The notes: generated from the sequence alone by a model not told the origin. A stretch of 64,000 bases of DNA from an uncultured Oscillospiraceae bacterium (GCA_934567355.1 CAKTJC010000002.1:119870-183869); one strand, 5' to 3'; shown: positions 37,481 through 45,694, counted from the first letter of the stretch. Numbers and translations: made by a program.

Positions 37481-38006
37481 GCAGGAATTGCGCCGCGCCA
37501 TCCGGGAGCGCAAGCGCGCCATGACGGAAGCGGAGATCCGGAGCCGCAGCGAGATCCTGGCGGAGAAGTTCGCCGCCAGCGATGCCTATAAAGCGGCCAA
37601 GACCATCTATGGCTACCTCCCCTACAATCAGGAGGTGCGCACGGTACCCATGCTGCAGCGGGCGCTGGACGAAGGGAAAAGGGTCGCTGTGCCCAAGGTA
37701 TACGGCGACGATATGAAATTCATCTATCTGGATGATCTGACTCAGGTGGCGAAGGGCTATGCCGGGATCCCGGAGCCGATCGCCGACGCGCCGGTGGCGC
37801 AGGACGAGACCGCGCTGGTGCTGATGCCGGGACTGGCATTCGACCGCCAGGGGCACCGCATCGGTTACGGCGGCGGCTTTTATGACAAATTCCTGGCAAG
37901 GGAGCCGCATCATCCCACGCTGGCGCTGTGCTATGGTTTCCAGGTGCAGGAAGCGCTGCAGACGGAGGAATTTGACATCCCCGTGGATACGGTTATCTGG
38001 GCGTAA
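37473..38006 (+). CDS. fau: 5-formyltetrahydrofolate cyclo-ligase
   Basis: Enzyme of 177 residues that converts 5-formyl-THF to 5,10-methenyl-THF using ATP. The N-terminal Lys-x-x-Leu-Arg-x-x-Ile-Arg region and the Tyr-Leu-Pro-Tyr block are typical. The C-terminal signature Arg-Ile-Gly-Tyr-Gly-Gly-Gly-Phe-Tyr-Asp-Lys-Phe-Leu is diagnostic, and the final Pro-Val-Asp-Thr-Val-Ile motif is present. An AAGGAGG site precedes the ATG. Also called YgfA or MTHFS. It is cytoplasmic folate metabolism, unrelated in function to its neighbours. Confidence 0.95.
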   Translation: MNKQELRRAIRERKRAMTEAEIRSRSEILAEKFAASDAYKAAKTIYGYLPYNQEVRTVPMLQRALDEGKRVAVPKVYGDDMKFIYLDDLTQVAKGYAGIPEPIADAPVAQDETALVLMPGLAFDRQGHRIGYGGGFYDKFLAREPHHPTLALCYGFQVQEALQTEEFDIPVDTVIWA

Positions 38007-38017
38007 AGGAGAAAGAT

Positions 38018-38608
38018 ATGCAGGCATTGGGAATTTTGATTGTTGCCGCCATCGTGTTCCTCCTGTGCTGGATCGTGGACAAGCTTTTCAGTAAGCTTTT
38101 TCGCAGCAAGGCACAGCAGCGTTCCGGCATGGCGGTGCGTGCCAACAAGCGCTATGGCGTGTTCGGCGTGATCCTGTCCGTCCTGGGCATCCTGGGCATT
38201 GTTGCCGGTGTGCGGGGCGAAAAGCTGCTGCTGTGGTGCGGCATCATCGTGCTGCTGATGGGCGGTGCGCTGGCCGTGCACTACCTGAGTTTCGGCATCT
38301 TCTATGACGGGGAGAGCTATCTGCTGTGCCGCTTTGCAAGAAAGAGCGAGGAGCATCGCTTCTGTGAGATCGTGAGTCAGCGGCTCTATCTGGTCACCGG
38401 CGGCAGCACCGTTATCGAGCTGGCGCTGAAGGACGGCTCTACGCTGACGCTGCAATCCACCATGGACGGGGTATATCCCTTCATGGACACCGCCTTTGCC
38501 GGGTGGTGCATGCAGACCGGGCATAAAATGGAGCAGTGCAGCTTCTACGATCCCTCCAAAAGCTGGTGGTTCCCTCATGAGGAGCCCGACGGGAGCGGGG
38601 AGGGCTGA
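38018..38608 (+). CDS. conserved hypothetical membrane protein
   Basis: Protein of 196 residues with three hydrophobic segments (about 5-23, 47-65 and 71-92) and a soluble C-terminal domain of about 100 residues rich in beta-type residues, with several aromatic residues and Cys near the end. I do not recognise the family. The layout (short helical hairpin plus PH-like soluble part) resembles small bacterial membrane proteins of unknown role. AAGGAGAAAG precedes the ATG. It lies between fau and a DUF1643 gene with spacings of 11 and 2 bases, clearly within the operon. Confidence 0.75.
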   Translation: MQALGILIVAAIVFLLCWIVDKLFSKLFRSKAQQRSGMAVRANKRYGVFGVILSVLGILGIVAGVRGEKLLLWCGIIVLLMGGALAVHYLSFGIFYDGESYLLCRFARKSEEHRFCEIVSQRLYLVTGGSTVIELALKDGSTLTLQSTMDGVYPFMDTAFAGWCMQTGHKMEQCSFYDPSKSWWFPHEEPDGSGEG

Positions 38609-38610
38609 GC

Positions 38611-39225
38611 ATGCACGTTCCTTCCGGCGATACCGCTCTGCTGGAGCTGGTTTCCTTCCACCAGGCGTTGGAGGCTGCCAATACGCCTAACGAGGAATAT
38701 GACATCCAGAAGTGGCTCTATGCCCCCAATTTTTACTGCGACTACCGTTACATCCTGGGTACCCGGGGCAGCGATCCGCTGATCTGCATCGGCATCAATC
38801 CGTCCACAGCCAGACCGGGAGCCTTAGACAATACCCTCAAGTCCGTGGAGCGCATTGCCCTGGGCAATGGGTACGACAGCTTTATCATGTTCAACGTCTA
38901 CGCCCAGCGGGCGACCGATCCCAATTCCATGGAAAAGGTTATGAATCCCCAGCTCCACCGGGAGAATATGGAGGCATTCCGCTATGTGCTCTCGATTTCC
39001 CAGTCTCCCGCCGTCTGGGCGGCTTGGGGGAGCATCATCGAAAAGCGGAAGTATCTGCCCCAGTGCCTGCGGGATATGCTGGCCATCGGCGAGGAATACG
39101 GCGCCCGGTGGCTCTGCGCCGGAGCCATCAGCAAAAAGGGGCACCCCCACCACCCCCTGTATCTGCGCAAGGATGAGCCGCTGCGCCCATTCGATGTAAA
39201 AACCTATCTGGACAGTCTCGCATAA
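38611..39225 (+). CDS. DUF1643 family protein
   Basis: Protein of 204 residues with DUF1643 hallmarks: Tyr-Arg-Tyr-Ile-Leu, then Ile-Gly-Ile-Asn-Pro-Ser-Thr-Ala near 60, Phe-Asn-Val-Tyr-Ala-Gln-Arg-Ala-Thr-Asp-Pro near 95 and Ala-Ala-Trp-Gly near 135. A late Gly-His-Pro-x-His-Pro-Leu-Tyr is also typical. The family is uncharacterised; its conserved polar residues suggest an enzyme of the nucleotide- or nucleic-acid-binding kind, but this is not established. It starts two bases after the preceding stop codon. Confidence 0.9.
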   Translation: MHVPSGDTALLELVSFHQALEAANTPNEEYDIQKWLYAPNFYCDYRYILGTRGSDPLICIGINPSTARPGALDNTLKSVERIALGNGYDSFIMFNVYAQRATDPNSMEKVMNPQLHRENMEAFRYVLSISQSPAVWAAWGSIIEKRKYLPQCLRDMLAIGEEYGARWLCAGAISKKGHPHHPLYLRKDEPLRPFDVKTYLDSLA

Positions 39226-39238
39226 GGAGAAAAATATC

Positions 39239-39754
39239 ATGAAGCTTTTCATCGCATCCGACATCCACGGCAGTGCCTACTGGTGCGGCAGAATGATGGA
39301 GGAAATTCAAAAGGAAAACCCGGACCGGGTGATTCTGCTGGGCGACCTGCTGTACCACGGCCCCCGGAACGATCTGCCCCGGGATTATGCGCCGAAGCAG
39401 GTGATCCCCATGCTCAGCGGCATTAAGGAAAAAATCATCGCCGTTCGGGGCAACTGTGAGGCGGAGGTGGATCAGATGGTGCTGCCGTTTCCCTGCCTTG
39501 CCGACTATGCGGAGCTTTTGGTGGACGGAAAGATTTTCCACCTGTCCCACGGCCACCATCAGAACCCCCAGAATCTGCCCCCGCTGCCGGAGGGAAGCGT
39601 CTTCCTCTTCGGCCACACCCATGTGAAGCTGGATGAGGTGGTGGACGGGGTCCGCTGCCTGAACCCCGGAAGCGTTTCCATCCCCAAGGATGGGAGCCAT
39701 AGCTGCCTGATTTACGAAAATGGGAACTTTTCCTTCAAAATTTTGGAGGAATGA
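39239..39754 (+). CDS. yfcE: YfcE-type metallophosphodiesterase
   Basis: Calcineurin-like phosphodiesterase of 171 residues. Metal ligands are visible in Ser-Asp-Ile-His-Gly, Gly-Asp-Leu-Leu-Tyr-His-Gly, Gly-Asn-Cys-Glu, His-Gly-His and Phe-Gly-His-Thr-His. The closing Leu-Asn-Pro-Gly-Ser-Val is also typical of the YfcE/MJ0936 group, which hydrolyses phosphodiesters with Mn. The physiological substrate is not known for the family. AAGGAG precedes the start, and the gene is part of the XRE-to-lipoprotein operon. Confidence 0.93.
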   Translation: MKLFIASDIHGSAYWCGRMMEEIQKENPDRVILLGDLLYHGPRNDLPRDYAPKQVIPMLSGIKEKIIAVRGNCEAEVDQMVLPFPCLADYAELLVDGKIFHLSHGHHQNPQNLPPLPEGSVFLFGHTHVKLDEVVDGVRCLNPGSVSIPKDGSHSCLIYENGNFSFKILEE

Positions 39755-39756
39755 CC

Positions 39757-39933
39757 ATGGATTCAACAGAATGCGACACCTGCTGGTATTATGATTATGA
39801 TGAGGAGTACGACTGCTGGTTCTGCATGATGGATCTGGACGAGGACGAGGTCTACCGCATTTCCGTATCCCAGAGCCGGCACTGCCCCTACTATCGACAG
39901 GGTGACGACTACACCCTGGCCAGGAGGCAATAA
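39757..39933 (+). CDS. small acidic Cys-rich protein (DUF6472-like)
   Basis: Protein of 58 residues, strongly acidic, with Cys in Cys-x-x-Cys-Trp-Tyr-Tyr, Cys-Trp-Phe-Cys and a late His-Cys-Pro-Tyr-Tyr, a pattern of a small zinc-binding fold. It resembles DUF6472 proteins of Clostridia, which have no known function. The start at 39757 is chosen because GGAGG lies six bases upstream, whereas ATG 39751 is directly adjacent to it. It is between YfcE and a lipoprotein gene, with two-base and zero-base gaps. Confidence 0.75.
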   Translation: MDSTECDTCWYYDYDEEYDCWFCMMDLDEDEVYRISVSQSRHCPYYRQGDDYTLARRQ

Positions 39934-41550
39934 ATGAAAACCAAGCTGGCTGCGGCGCTGCTGCTGTGCGCTCTCTTGCTGGGCTGCGGCGCCGCTCAGG
40001 GCAGTCCGGCAGCTCCGCCCGACCGCCTGTCCCCTACAAAACAGACAGAAAACGACAATCTGCGTGTGTATCCGCTGGATACCGCAAGTTGTCGTTTTCT
40101 TGCATATGGGGGCGATTTGCTGCTGCTTTTGCAGGAAGAGGAGTGGGCAGTGCTTGCCCGCTATGACGGCAGGAGCCTAACGCTGCAGGCGTGGGCGGAG
40201 GTGCCGCCGGGAGCGGCGCCGTGCTGCACCGATGGGAAGATCGGCTGCTTCGACCCGGAGGGGGAGACACTGTATCTCTTTACGGAAGAGCTTGCATGCA
40301 CCGAAGCCATCCTGCTGCCCGGGTGCACGCAGACACCACAGCTCTGGGGGACGAAGGCGTACTACTGCACCGGCGAGGCGCTGATAGAGCTGGACATACA
40401 TACCGGCATCCGCCGCACGGTGCGGCTGCAGGCGGGACTGCACCTGCGCGCACTGCTGCCCCGGGAGAATATGGCGGTGTGCGCGCTGGAGGGGCGTATC
40501 CAGCGGCAGTGTATCTCCCTGACGGACGGAACGCTGACGGGCACCGCCCCGGAAATTCTGGCAGCCGGTCAGTTCGGCAGCCGGGAATATCTGGGCTTGC
40601 AGCTGGGCTTCCGGCACTGCCTGTATCTGGAGCAGACGGAGCTGGTGCTGCCCGCCGGGTGGAAATTCCTGGATTTCCTTCCGGACAGAAATGCCGCGCT
40701 GGTCTATCAGGCGGAGGATGCCCTGGGCATCTATGACCTGAGCACCGGCAACTGCATGGCATCCATCCCCCTCTCTGCCGGGAAGCCGCCCGAGGAAGCG
40801 GCGGCAGCGCAGGATGGGCGGGTGTTCTTCCGGTTCGGCAGCACCCTTTATCGCTGGGAGCCGGGGGCGGAGACCCGCCGGGACAGCCGCATCAGCATCA
40901 CGCCCCTCTATACCCCCTGGCAGCCGGATGAAAAGGGGTTGGCGCAGTGCCGCCAGCGGGGAAGCTTCCTGGAGAACCAGTACGGCATCCGGCTGCTGCT
41001 GAATGAGGATGCCGCCCGGGTCGCTCCGAAGGGCTGCACCCTGGAGCCGGAGCACCTGCGCCCCGTTATTCTGGATACGTTGGCCGGGATCGAGACGGCG
41101 CTGAGCCGGTTCCCTGCCGGGGTGGTCAAGACGGCATTCACCGGGCGGGGGAGCACCTATCTGTGCCCCGTGCGCAGCATTCGGGTGGACGGGGAGGAGC
41201 GAGAGTTCTTGCAATTTTGGAGCGGACAGGATTGCTACCTGGTGCTCGCCGCCTCCGCCGATGTGGAGAAGGCCGGACTGAAGGCATTTCTCCCCCTCAT
41301 CGACCGTCAGGTGATGATGCGCTCCGATGCCTATGACACCTGGAGTGCCGAGGGCGCGGAGGCAGGGGAGGAGGAACGCTGCCGTCTGCTCTATCTGGCA
41401 ATGCAGCCGGGAAACCGGGAGCTGTTCCTGGACGCGGTGCTGCAAAATAAGCTGCGTACCCTGTCCAGCGGCATCCGGGAGGCGTTTTCTCTGAAGGGCG
41501 GCGAGACCCTCGCCTGGGAGCAGTACCTCTGGGAAGCGCTGCGGACATAG
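39934..41550 (+). CDS. hypothetical lipoprotein
   Basis: Protein of 538 residues with a lipoprotein signal (Leu-Ala-Ala-Ala-Leu-Leu-Leu, lipobox Leu-Leu-Gly-Cys18), so anchored on the outer face of the membrane. No domain is recognised. The first half (about 45-320) has repeating hydrophobic/beta patterns with Tyr-Asp-x-x-Ser-x-x-Leu and Ile-Tyr-Asp-Leu-Ser-Thr motifs, suggestive of a beta-propeller. The rest is mixed helical. The ATG directly follows the preceding TAA with an AGGAGG site. It is the last gene of the operon. Confidence 0.75.
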   Translation: MKTKLAAALLLCALLLGCGAAQGSPAAPPDRLSPTKQTENDNLRVYPLDTASCRFLAYGGDLLLLLQEEEWAVLARYDGRSLTLQAWAEVPPGAAPCCTDGKIGCFDPEGETLYLFTEELACTEAILLPGCTQTPQLWGTKAYYCTGEALIELDIHTGIRRTVRLQAGLHLRALLPRENMAVCALEGRIQRQCISLTDGTLTGTAPEILAAGQFGSREYLGLQLGFRHCLYLEQTELVLPAGWKFLDFLPDRNAALVYQAEDALGIYDLSTGNCMASIPLSAGKPPEEAAAAQDGRVFFRFGSTLYRWEPGAETRRDSRISITPLYTPWQPDEKGLAQCRQRGSFLENQYGIRLLLNEDAARVAPKGCTLEPEHLRPVILDTLAGIETALSRFPAGVVKTAFTGRGSTYLCPVRSIRVDGEEREFLQFWSGQDCYLVLAASADVEKAGLKAFLPLIDRQVMMRSDAYDTWSAEGAEAGEEERCRLLYLAMQPGNRELFLDAVLQNKLRTLSSGIREAFSLKGGETLAWEQYLWEALRT

Positions 41551-41601
41551 ACTGTTTACATTTTGGACATATTTTATTCATCCTTTTAGCCCTGTACACG
41601 G

Positions 41602-41639
41602 TATAATTTTTTAATAGTTCACTTTTGAATTATTCAAAA
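41602..41639 (+). promoter_or_regulatory. marR -10 box and palindromic operator
   Basis: TATAAT at 41602-41607 is followed at 41623-41639 by TTTTGAATTATTCAAAA, a perfect 8-1-8 palindrome of the kind bound by MarR dimers. A clear -35 is not visible. The site fits autorepression. Confidence 0.6.
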
Positions 41640-41643
41640 AACT

Positions 41644-41753
41644 AGGGAACCACTGAACATATCGCCTGCGGCTGTGAGCGGATCTTTTCCGCCTGCTCTT
41701 CGGTACGGAAAAATCTCTCGCTCACAGCGCTTGACGATTTCATCAGAGTTCCT
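41644..41753. repeat. MITE-like hairpin repeat, copy 3 (short form)
   Basis: A 110-base version with the same terminal arms (GGGAACCACTGAA... and complement) and second arms GCTGTGAGCG/CGCTCACAGC as copy 2, but the apical third including GGGAAATAC is deleted. The left flank is TA (41643-41644). It lies between the MarR operator and the marR start, in the untranslated leader. Confidence 0.78.
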
Positions 41754-41777
41754 CAAGAGAAATCGAGATGAATTTAA

Positions 41778-42218
41778 ATGGATTCCAAGCTGACGCTGGG
41801 GGCGCTGAGCACCTTTATGGAGGCCTACGGGCTCTACTGCAAGCCCATCTGCCGGGAGCTGGGGCTGCCGCGCACGGCATTTGATATTCTGATGTTCCTC
41901 TCCAACAATCCGGAGCACTGCACCGCCAAGGAGATCAGCCGCCTGCGGGGGCTGAAAGAGAATATCATTTCCATCAATGTCAATAAGCTGGTGGCAGAGG
42001 GCTATCTGGAGCGGGAGGGCGACGCCAACGACCGGCGCAAAGTGCGCCTGAAATGCACCGAGAAGGCCGCCTCCATCGTGCAGCGCGGCCGGGCGCTGCA
42101 GGAGCGTTTCCTCCGGGAGATCCAGCAGGGGCTGAGCGCTCAGGAGCTGCGCACCCATTATCACTGCCTGGAAACCATCGCAGCCAATGCCGAGCACATC
42201 CTGAACAAGAAAGGCTAG
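41778..42218 (+). CDS. MarR-family transcriptional regulator
   Basis: Winged-helix regulator of 146 residues. It has the MarR layout: N-terminal dimer helix, Thr-Ala-Lys-Glu-Ile-Ser-Arg-Leu helix, recognition helix with Glu-Asn-Ile-Ile-Ser-Ile-Asn-Val-Asn-Lys-Leu, and the wing motif Asp-Ala-Asn-Asp-Arg-Arg-Lys-Val-Arg-Leu. The ribosome binding site is weak (GAGAAATCGAG), probably because the MITE-like repeat altered the leader. The gene precedes cdsA by 16 bases. The nearby perfect palindrome suggests autoregulation. The ligand is unknown. Confidence 0.92.
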   Translation: MDSKLTLGALSTFMEAYGLYCKPICRELGLPRTAFDILMFLSNNPEHCTAKEISRLRGLKENIISINVNKLVAEGYLEREGDANDRRKVRLKCTEKAASIVQRGRALQERFLREIQQGLSAQELRTHYHCLETIAANAEHILNKKG

Positions 42219-42234
42219 AAAGAGAGAAGTCCTT

Positions 42235-43047
42235 ATGCAAAAACGAACCATCAGTGCCGGTTTTATCGCCCTGATCTGCTATTCCATCCTGTATTATTCC
42301 GGCACGCCGGTGGTGATTCAGGGGGCGGCGGCAGCGCTGTGCTGCTTCTGCGTGTATGAGCTCGCCTGTGCTACCGACGCCATCCACAACGAGGCGCTGT
42401 TTACTCTGACGCTTCTTGCCGTGTTTCTGCTGAGCTTCTGGGATGCGGCGGAAGAGGCGCGGCTTGCGGGGATATGCCTGGGAATTTCGCTGCCTTTCTT
42501 TACGCTGCTGATGCTTTTCCAGCCGAAAATGCAGCTGAAAAACGGCTGGAGCTTTCTGGCCATCTCCATCCTGGTGTGCACCCAGCTGCGCTCCATTGTC
42601 GGGGTGCGGGCGCTGCCTTTCGGGCTGCACCTGACGGTGATCTCCATCACCGAATGCTTTGCCACCGACGTGGCGGCTTACCTGGTGGGCAGCAAGTATG
42701 GCAAACGCAAGCTCCTTCCTGCCGTCAGCCCCCATAAGACCCTTCTGGGCTCTGCGGCTGGAATGGCGGCGGCAGTGGCCTTCTGCCTGCTGTACGGTCT
42801 GGCGCTGCAGACCGGGCTGCAGGTGCGGGTCAATTATTGGCTGCTGGCGCTCTACGCGGTGATCGCCAATGTGCTGGCGCAGTTCGGTGACCTGAGCATG
42901 TCCGTGGTGAAGCGCATCACCGGCATCAAGGACTATGGCAGCCTGATCCCCGGCCACGGCGGGCTGCTGGATCGGTTCGACAGCCTGATTTTTGTGCTCC
43001 CCTTTACGTTGGTATTCTTCTGGCTCACCGGCGGCTTCTTCCGCTGA
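42235..43047 (+). CDS. cdsA: phosphatidate cytidylyltransferase
   Basis: Integral membrane enzyme of 270 residues making CDP-diacylglycerol from phosphatidate and CTP. About eight hydrophobic helices are visible. The C-terminal CDS signature is present: Ser-Val-Val-Lys-Arg-Ile-Thr-Gly-Ile-Lys-Asp-Tyr-Gly, then Ile-Pro-Gly-His-Gly-Gly-Leu-Leu-Asp-Arg-Phe-Asp-Ser. It lies directly after marR and before a CmpB-like gene. It is outside the usual uppS-cdsA-dxr cluster, so it may be a second, regulated copy, which cannot be decided here. Confidence 0.94.
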   Translation: MQKRTISAGFIALICYSILYYSGTPVVIQGAAAALCCFCVYELACATDAIHNEALFTLTLLAVFLLSFWDAAEEARLAGICLGISLPFFTLLMLFQPKMQLKNGWSFLAISILVCTQLRSIVGVRALPFGLHLTVISITECFATDVAAYLVGSKYGKRKLLPAVSPHKTLLGSAAGMAAAVAFCLLYGLALQTGLQVRVNYWLLALYAVIANVLAQFGDLSMSVVKRITGIKDYGSLIPGHGGLLDRFDSLIFVLPFTLVFFWLTGGFFR

Positions 43048-43069
43048 GAAAAACAATGGAGGCTCGGGT

Positions 43070-43804
43070 ATGAATCTGTTTCTGACACTGGCATTCCTTT
43101 TCTTCATCGGCTCCACCTTCGGGTGGGTGCTGGAGCTTTTCTACCGGCGCTTTATTTCCAGCTCCAATCCGGAGCGGCGGTGGATCAATCCCGGCTTCTG
43201 CACGGGACCCTACCTGCCCATCTATGGCAACGGCCTGTGCGCCCTGTATCTGCTGGCCAGCCTGGAGGGGCTGCTGCCCTGGATGAATAAATTCGTCATG
43301 TTCCTGCTGATGGCGGCGGCCATGACCGGTATCGAGTACATCGCCGGCCTGTGCTGCCTGAAAATCACCAAGGTGCGCCTGTGGGATTACAGCGACCAGT
43401 GGGGCAATATCCAGGGCATCATCTGCCCGCTGTTCTCCCTGTACTGGGCGATCGGCGGTGCGCTGTACTATTTCCTGATTCACCCCCGCATTCTCACCGC
43501 GCTGGATTGGCTGAGCCGCAACCTGGCGTTCAGCTTCTTCATCGGTATGTTCTTCGGCGTTTTTGTGATCGATTTCGCTCACTCCGCCAACCTGATTGCA
43601 AAGCTGAAGGCATTTGCCGAGGAGAACGACGTGGTGGTGCGCTACGAGGCTGTCAAGCTGCAGGTTCGCCGGGCGCAGGAGAAGGCAAAGGCAAAATATC
43701 ATTTCTTCCGCCCCTTCGATTCCGAAATGCCCCTGCATGAGCACCTGAAGCAAATGGCGGCCACCCTGGAAAAGCGCAAGAGCAAAACCAGAAAAGAAAG
43801 TTAA
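43070..43804 (+). CDS. CmpB-like membrane protein (putative ABC-transporter type IV)
   Basis: Membrane protein of 244 residues with the N-terminal features of the CmpB/PF06541 group: Ser-Thr-Phe-Gly-Trp-Val-Leu-Glu-Leu-Phe-Tyr-Arg-Arg, then Asn-Pro-Gly-Phe-Cys-Thr-Gly-Pro-Tyr-Leu-Pro-Ile-Tyr-Gly and later Leu-Trp-Asp-Tyr-Ser. Five or six hydrophobic helices and a basic helical tail follow. Despite the database name, no ATPase partner is adjacent, and a transport role is unproven. It is the last gene of the marR-cdsA operon, with ATG 43070 following GGAGG. Confidence 0.85.
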   Translation: MNLFLTLAFLFFIGSTFGWVLELFYRRFISSSNPERRWINPGFCTGPYLPIYGNGLCALYLLASLEGLLPWMNKFVMFLLMAAAMTGIEYIAGLCCLKITKVRLWDYSDQWGNIQGIICPLFSLYWAIGGALYYFLIHPRILTALDWLSRNLAFSFFIGMFFGVFVIDFAHSANLIAKLKAFAEENDVVVRYEAVKLQVRRAQEKAKAKYHFFRPFDSEMPLHEHLKQMAATLEKRKSKTRKES

Positions 43805-43816
43805 GCAACAGCAAAA

Positions 43817-43876
43817 CAGCACCCCAATGAATGAGACCGGCGATGGGCGGTATCGTTCATTGGGGTGCTGCCTTTA
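43817..43876 (+). terminator. terminator after the marR-cdsA operon
   Basis: Perfect 15-base stem CAGCACCCCAATGAA (43817-43831) against its complement (43856-43870), with a GC-rich loop and a CCTTTAA tail. It lies between convergent genes. Confidence 0.75.
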
Positions 43877-43882
43877 AGTAAT

Positions 43883-44296
43883 TCAGTCCTCCGGGAAAAC
43901 GGTCTGCTTGCAGTACTGCACGATGGAGGAACGCTTGACGATGCCGATGAAGGCATCCTTATCATCCACCACGGGAACGAAATTCTGGGTGGAGGCTCGG
44001 TCGATCAGCTCGTGCATGGAGGTGGTGACCCGGACGGGGACATTGTCCCTGCGGCGGTAAATCTCCATGATCCGGTGCGCCTCCGCCTGACGCATATCCA
44101 TGTAGCACACGTTTTTCATGGCCCAGAGCAGATCCCCCTCTGTCAGTGTGCCCCGGTATTCGCCCCGCCTGTTCAGGATGGGCAGCGCCTGGAAGCCTGC
44201 GGATTCCATTTTTTCAAGTGCCTGCCGGACGGTGTAATCGTCATACAAAAAAGCGCACATGGCTTTCGGAAGTAAAAAAAACAGTACATTATTCAT
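43883..44296 (-). CDS. CBS-pair domain protein
   Basis: Protein of 137 residues built almost entirely of two CBS motifs. The first (about 15-55) has Thr-Val-Arg-Gln-Ala-Leu-Glu-Lys-Met and Ala-Leu-Pro-Ile-Leu-Asn-Arg-Arg-Gly-Glu-Tyr-Arg-Gly. The second (about 85-130) has Val-Pro-Val-Val-Asp-Asp-Lys-Asp-Ala-Phe-Ile-Gly-Ile-Val. CBS pairs bind adenine nucleotides and sense energy state. As a free-standing module its partner is unknown. The start at 44296 follows AGGAGGAG. A minus-strand TATAAT (44345-44350) is the probable -10. Confidence 0.9.
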   Translation of the reverse strand: MNNVLFFLLPKAMCAFLYDDYTVRQALEKMESAGFQALPILNRRGEYRGTLTEGDLLWAMKNVCYMDMRQAEAHRIMEIYRRRDNVPVRVTTSMHELIDRASTQNFVPVVDDKDAFIGIVKRSSIVQYCKQTVFPED

Positions 44297-44423
44297 GTGG
44301 TTCTCCTCCTCGGCTGCTGGCTCAGGCCAACCCGCCGCATTTTCATTATAGCACATCTGCAAGGGAAAAGTATGAATTTTATTTGTTATTTTAACCATGG
44401 ACTTTCCAAAAAATCAAGTCTGA

Positions 44424-44444
44424 AATTGTACAAAATATACAATT
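44424..44444. promoter_or_regulatory. 7-7-7 palindrome in the gap before the hemolysin III-like gene
   Basis: AATTGTA and TACAATT arms separated by seven bases, in the divergent gap between the CBS gene and the hemolysin III-like gene. A plus-strand TATAAT follows at 44546-44551 without a clear -35. The palindrome may be an operator; no regulator gene is adjacent. Confidence 0.35.
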
Positions 44445-44580
44445 CCAACAATTCTACTCCCGTCTCTACTCCGGGGAGAGCTGCTCTACCGGCTGCAGGA
44501 GAGCGCCCATTTGCCGCTGTAGGGTGCATTTTTCCTCACCGGGGCTATAATGAAAGCAAACTTCTCTGGGAGGGACTGTG

Positions 44581-45261
44581 ATGACAAGAGTCCAAAGAAC
44601 CAAGCTGTGCGACCGGGTGCTGCCGGACTATACCCGGGGCGAGGAACTGATGAATACCATCACACACATCGTGGGCGGCACCTTTGCCGTGGCGGCGCTG
44701 GTGCTGTGCGTGGTGTTCGCGGCGCGCAACCGCAATGTCTACGGCGTGGTGTCCTCCGCCATCTATGGGGCGAGCATGATCGCCCTGTATACCGTATCCA
44801 GCGTCTACCATGGCCTGAAGCCCGGCATGGGCAAGAAGGTGATGCAGGTGGTGGATCACTGCACCATTTATTTCCTCATCGCGGGCACCTATACCGTGAT
44901 GGCGCTGTCCGCCCTGCGCCCGGCATACCCAAAGCTGGGCTGGGGGCTTTTCGCCTTTGAATGGGGCATGGCAGCCATTGCCACGGTGCTGACTGCCATC
45001 GACCTGCGCAAATACCGGGTGATCTCCATGGTCTGCTATATCGGCCTGGGGTGGGCGATCATTCCCTTTGCCCGCCAGACCCGCCAGGTGCTGACCCGCC
45101 CCGGCTTTGAATTCCTGCTCTGGGGCGGCGTCGCCTACACCATCGGCGCGGTGCTCTATGGCATTGGAGCAAAAAAGAGATGGATGCACTCAGTGTTCCA
45201 TATTTTCGTGGTACTGGGCAGCGTGCTCCAGTTCTTTGTCGTGCTGCTGTACGCTGTGTGA
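44581..45261 (+). CDS. hemolysin III-family membrane protein (TrhA/YqfA-like)
   Basis: Seven-helix membrane protein of 226 residues in the PAQR/hemolysin III family. It has the early Glu-Glu-Leu-Met-Asn-Thr-Ile-Thr-His motif, Ser-Ser-Val-Tyr-His-Gly-Leu, Asp-His-Cys-Thr-Ile-Tyr-Phe-Leu-Ile-Ala-Gly-Thr-Tyr and a late His-Ser-Val-Phe-His-Ile-Phe-Val. These conserved Ser, His and Asp residues form the zinc-dependent hydrolase-like site of the family. Bacterial members influence membrane lipid homeostasis. ATG 44581 after GGGAGGGAC is preferred to the GTG three bases earlier. Confidence 0.92.
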   Translation: MTRVQRTKLCDRVLPDYTRGEELMNTITHIVGGTFAVAALVLCVVFAARNRNVYGVVSSAIYGASMIALYTVSSVYHGLKPGMGKKVMQVVDHCTIYFLIAGTYTVMALSALRPAYPKLGWGLFAFEWGMAAIATVLTAIDLRKYRVISMVCYIGLGWAIIPFARQTRQVLTRPGFEFLLWGGVAYTIGAVLYGIGAKKRWMHSVFHIFVVLGSVLQFFVVLLYAV

Positions 45262-45272
45262 CCCGCAGCCAC

Positions 45273-45301
45273 TTGACGGTGAAGCGCGTATGTGCTATGC
45301 T
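45273..45301 (+). promoter_or_regulatory. promoter of the YccF-like gene
   Basis: TTGACG (45273-45278), 17 bases, TATGCT (45296-45301). Confidence 0.75.
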
Positions 45302-45334
45302 TACTCCTATCATACATCAAAGGAGAGAAACGGT

Positions 45335-45694
45335 ATGAGCTTTATCGGCAATGTGTTCTGGTTTTTGTTCATTGGGCTCTGGTCGGGGCTTGGCTGGATT
45401 TTGGCCGGACTGATCTGCTGCATCACCATTGTGGGTATTCCCCTGGGACGGCAGTGCTTCAAGATGGCAGGGCTGACCTTTTGCCCCTTTGGCAAAGAGG
45501 TGGTGTATGGCGGCGGCACCGGGAGCTTTCTGGCAAACGTCCTGTGGATCATCTTCCTGGGCTGGGAACTGGCGCTGTACTATCTGACCATGGGTATTCT
45601 CTGCTGCGTCACCATCATCGGTATCCCCCTGGGGCTTCAGAGCTTCAAGATGGCAAAGCTTGCCCTGATGCCCTTCGGCGCATCGGTTGAGTGA
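45335..45694 (+). CDS. YccF-family inner-membrane protein
   Basis: Protein of 119 residues with a duplicated architecture. Two similar halves each contain a hydrophobic helix and the motif Cys-Cys-x-Thr-Ile-x-Gly-Ile-Pro-Leu-Gly-x-Gln-x-Phe-Lys-Met-Ala, which is the hallmark of YccF/DUF307. The family has no established function. AAGGAGAG precedes the ATG, and the gene has its own promoter. MITE-like copy 4 lies directly downstream, in the place of a terminator. Confidence 0.92.
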   Translation: MSFIGNVFWFLFIGLWSGLGWILAGLICCITIVGIPLGRQCFKMAGLTFCPFGKEVVYGGGTGSFLANVLWIIFLGWELALYYLTMGILCCVTIIGIPLGLQSFKMAKLALMPFGASVE

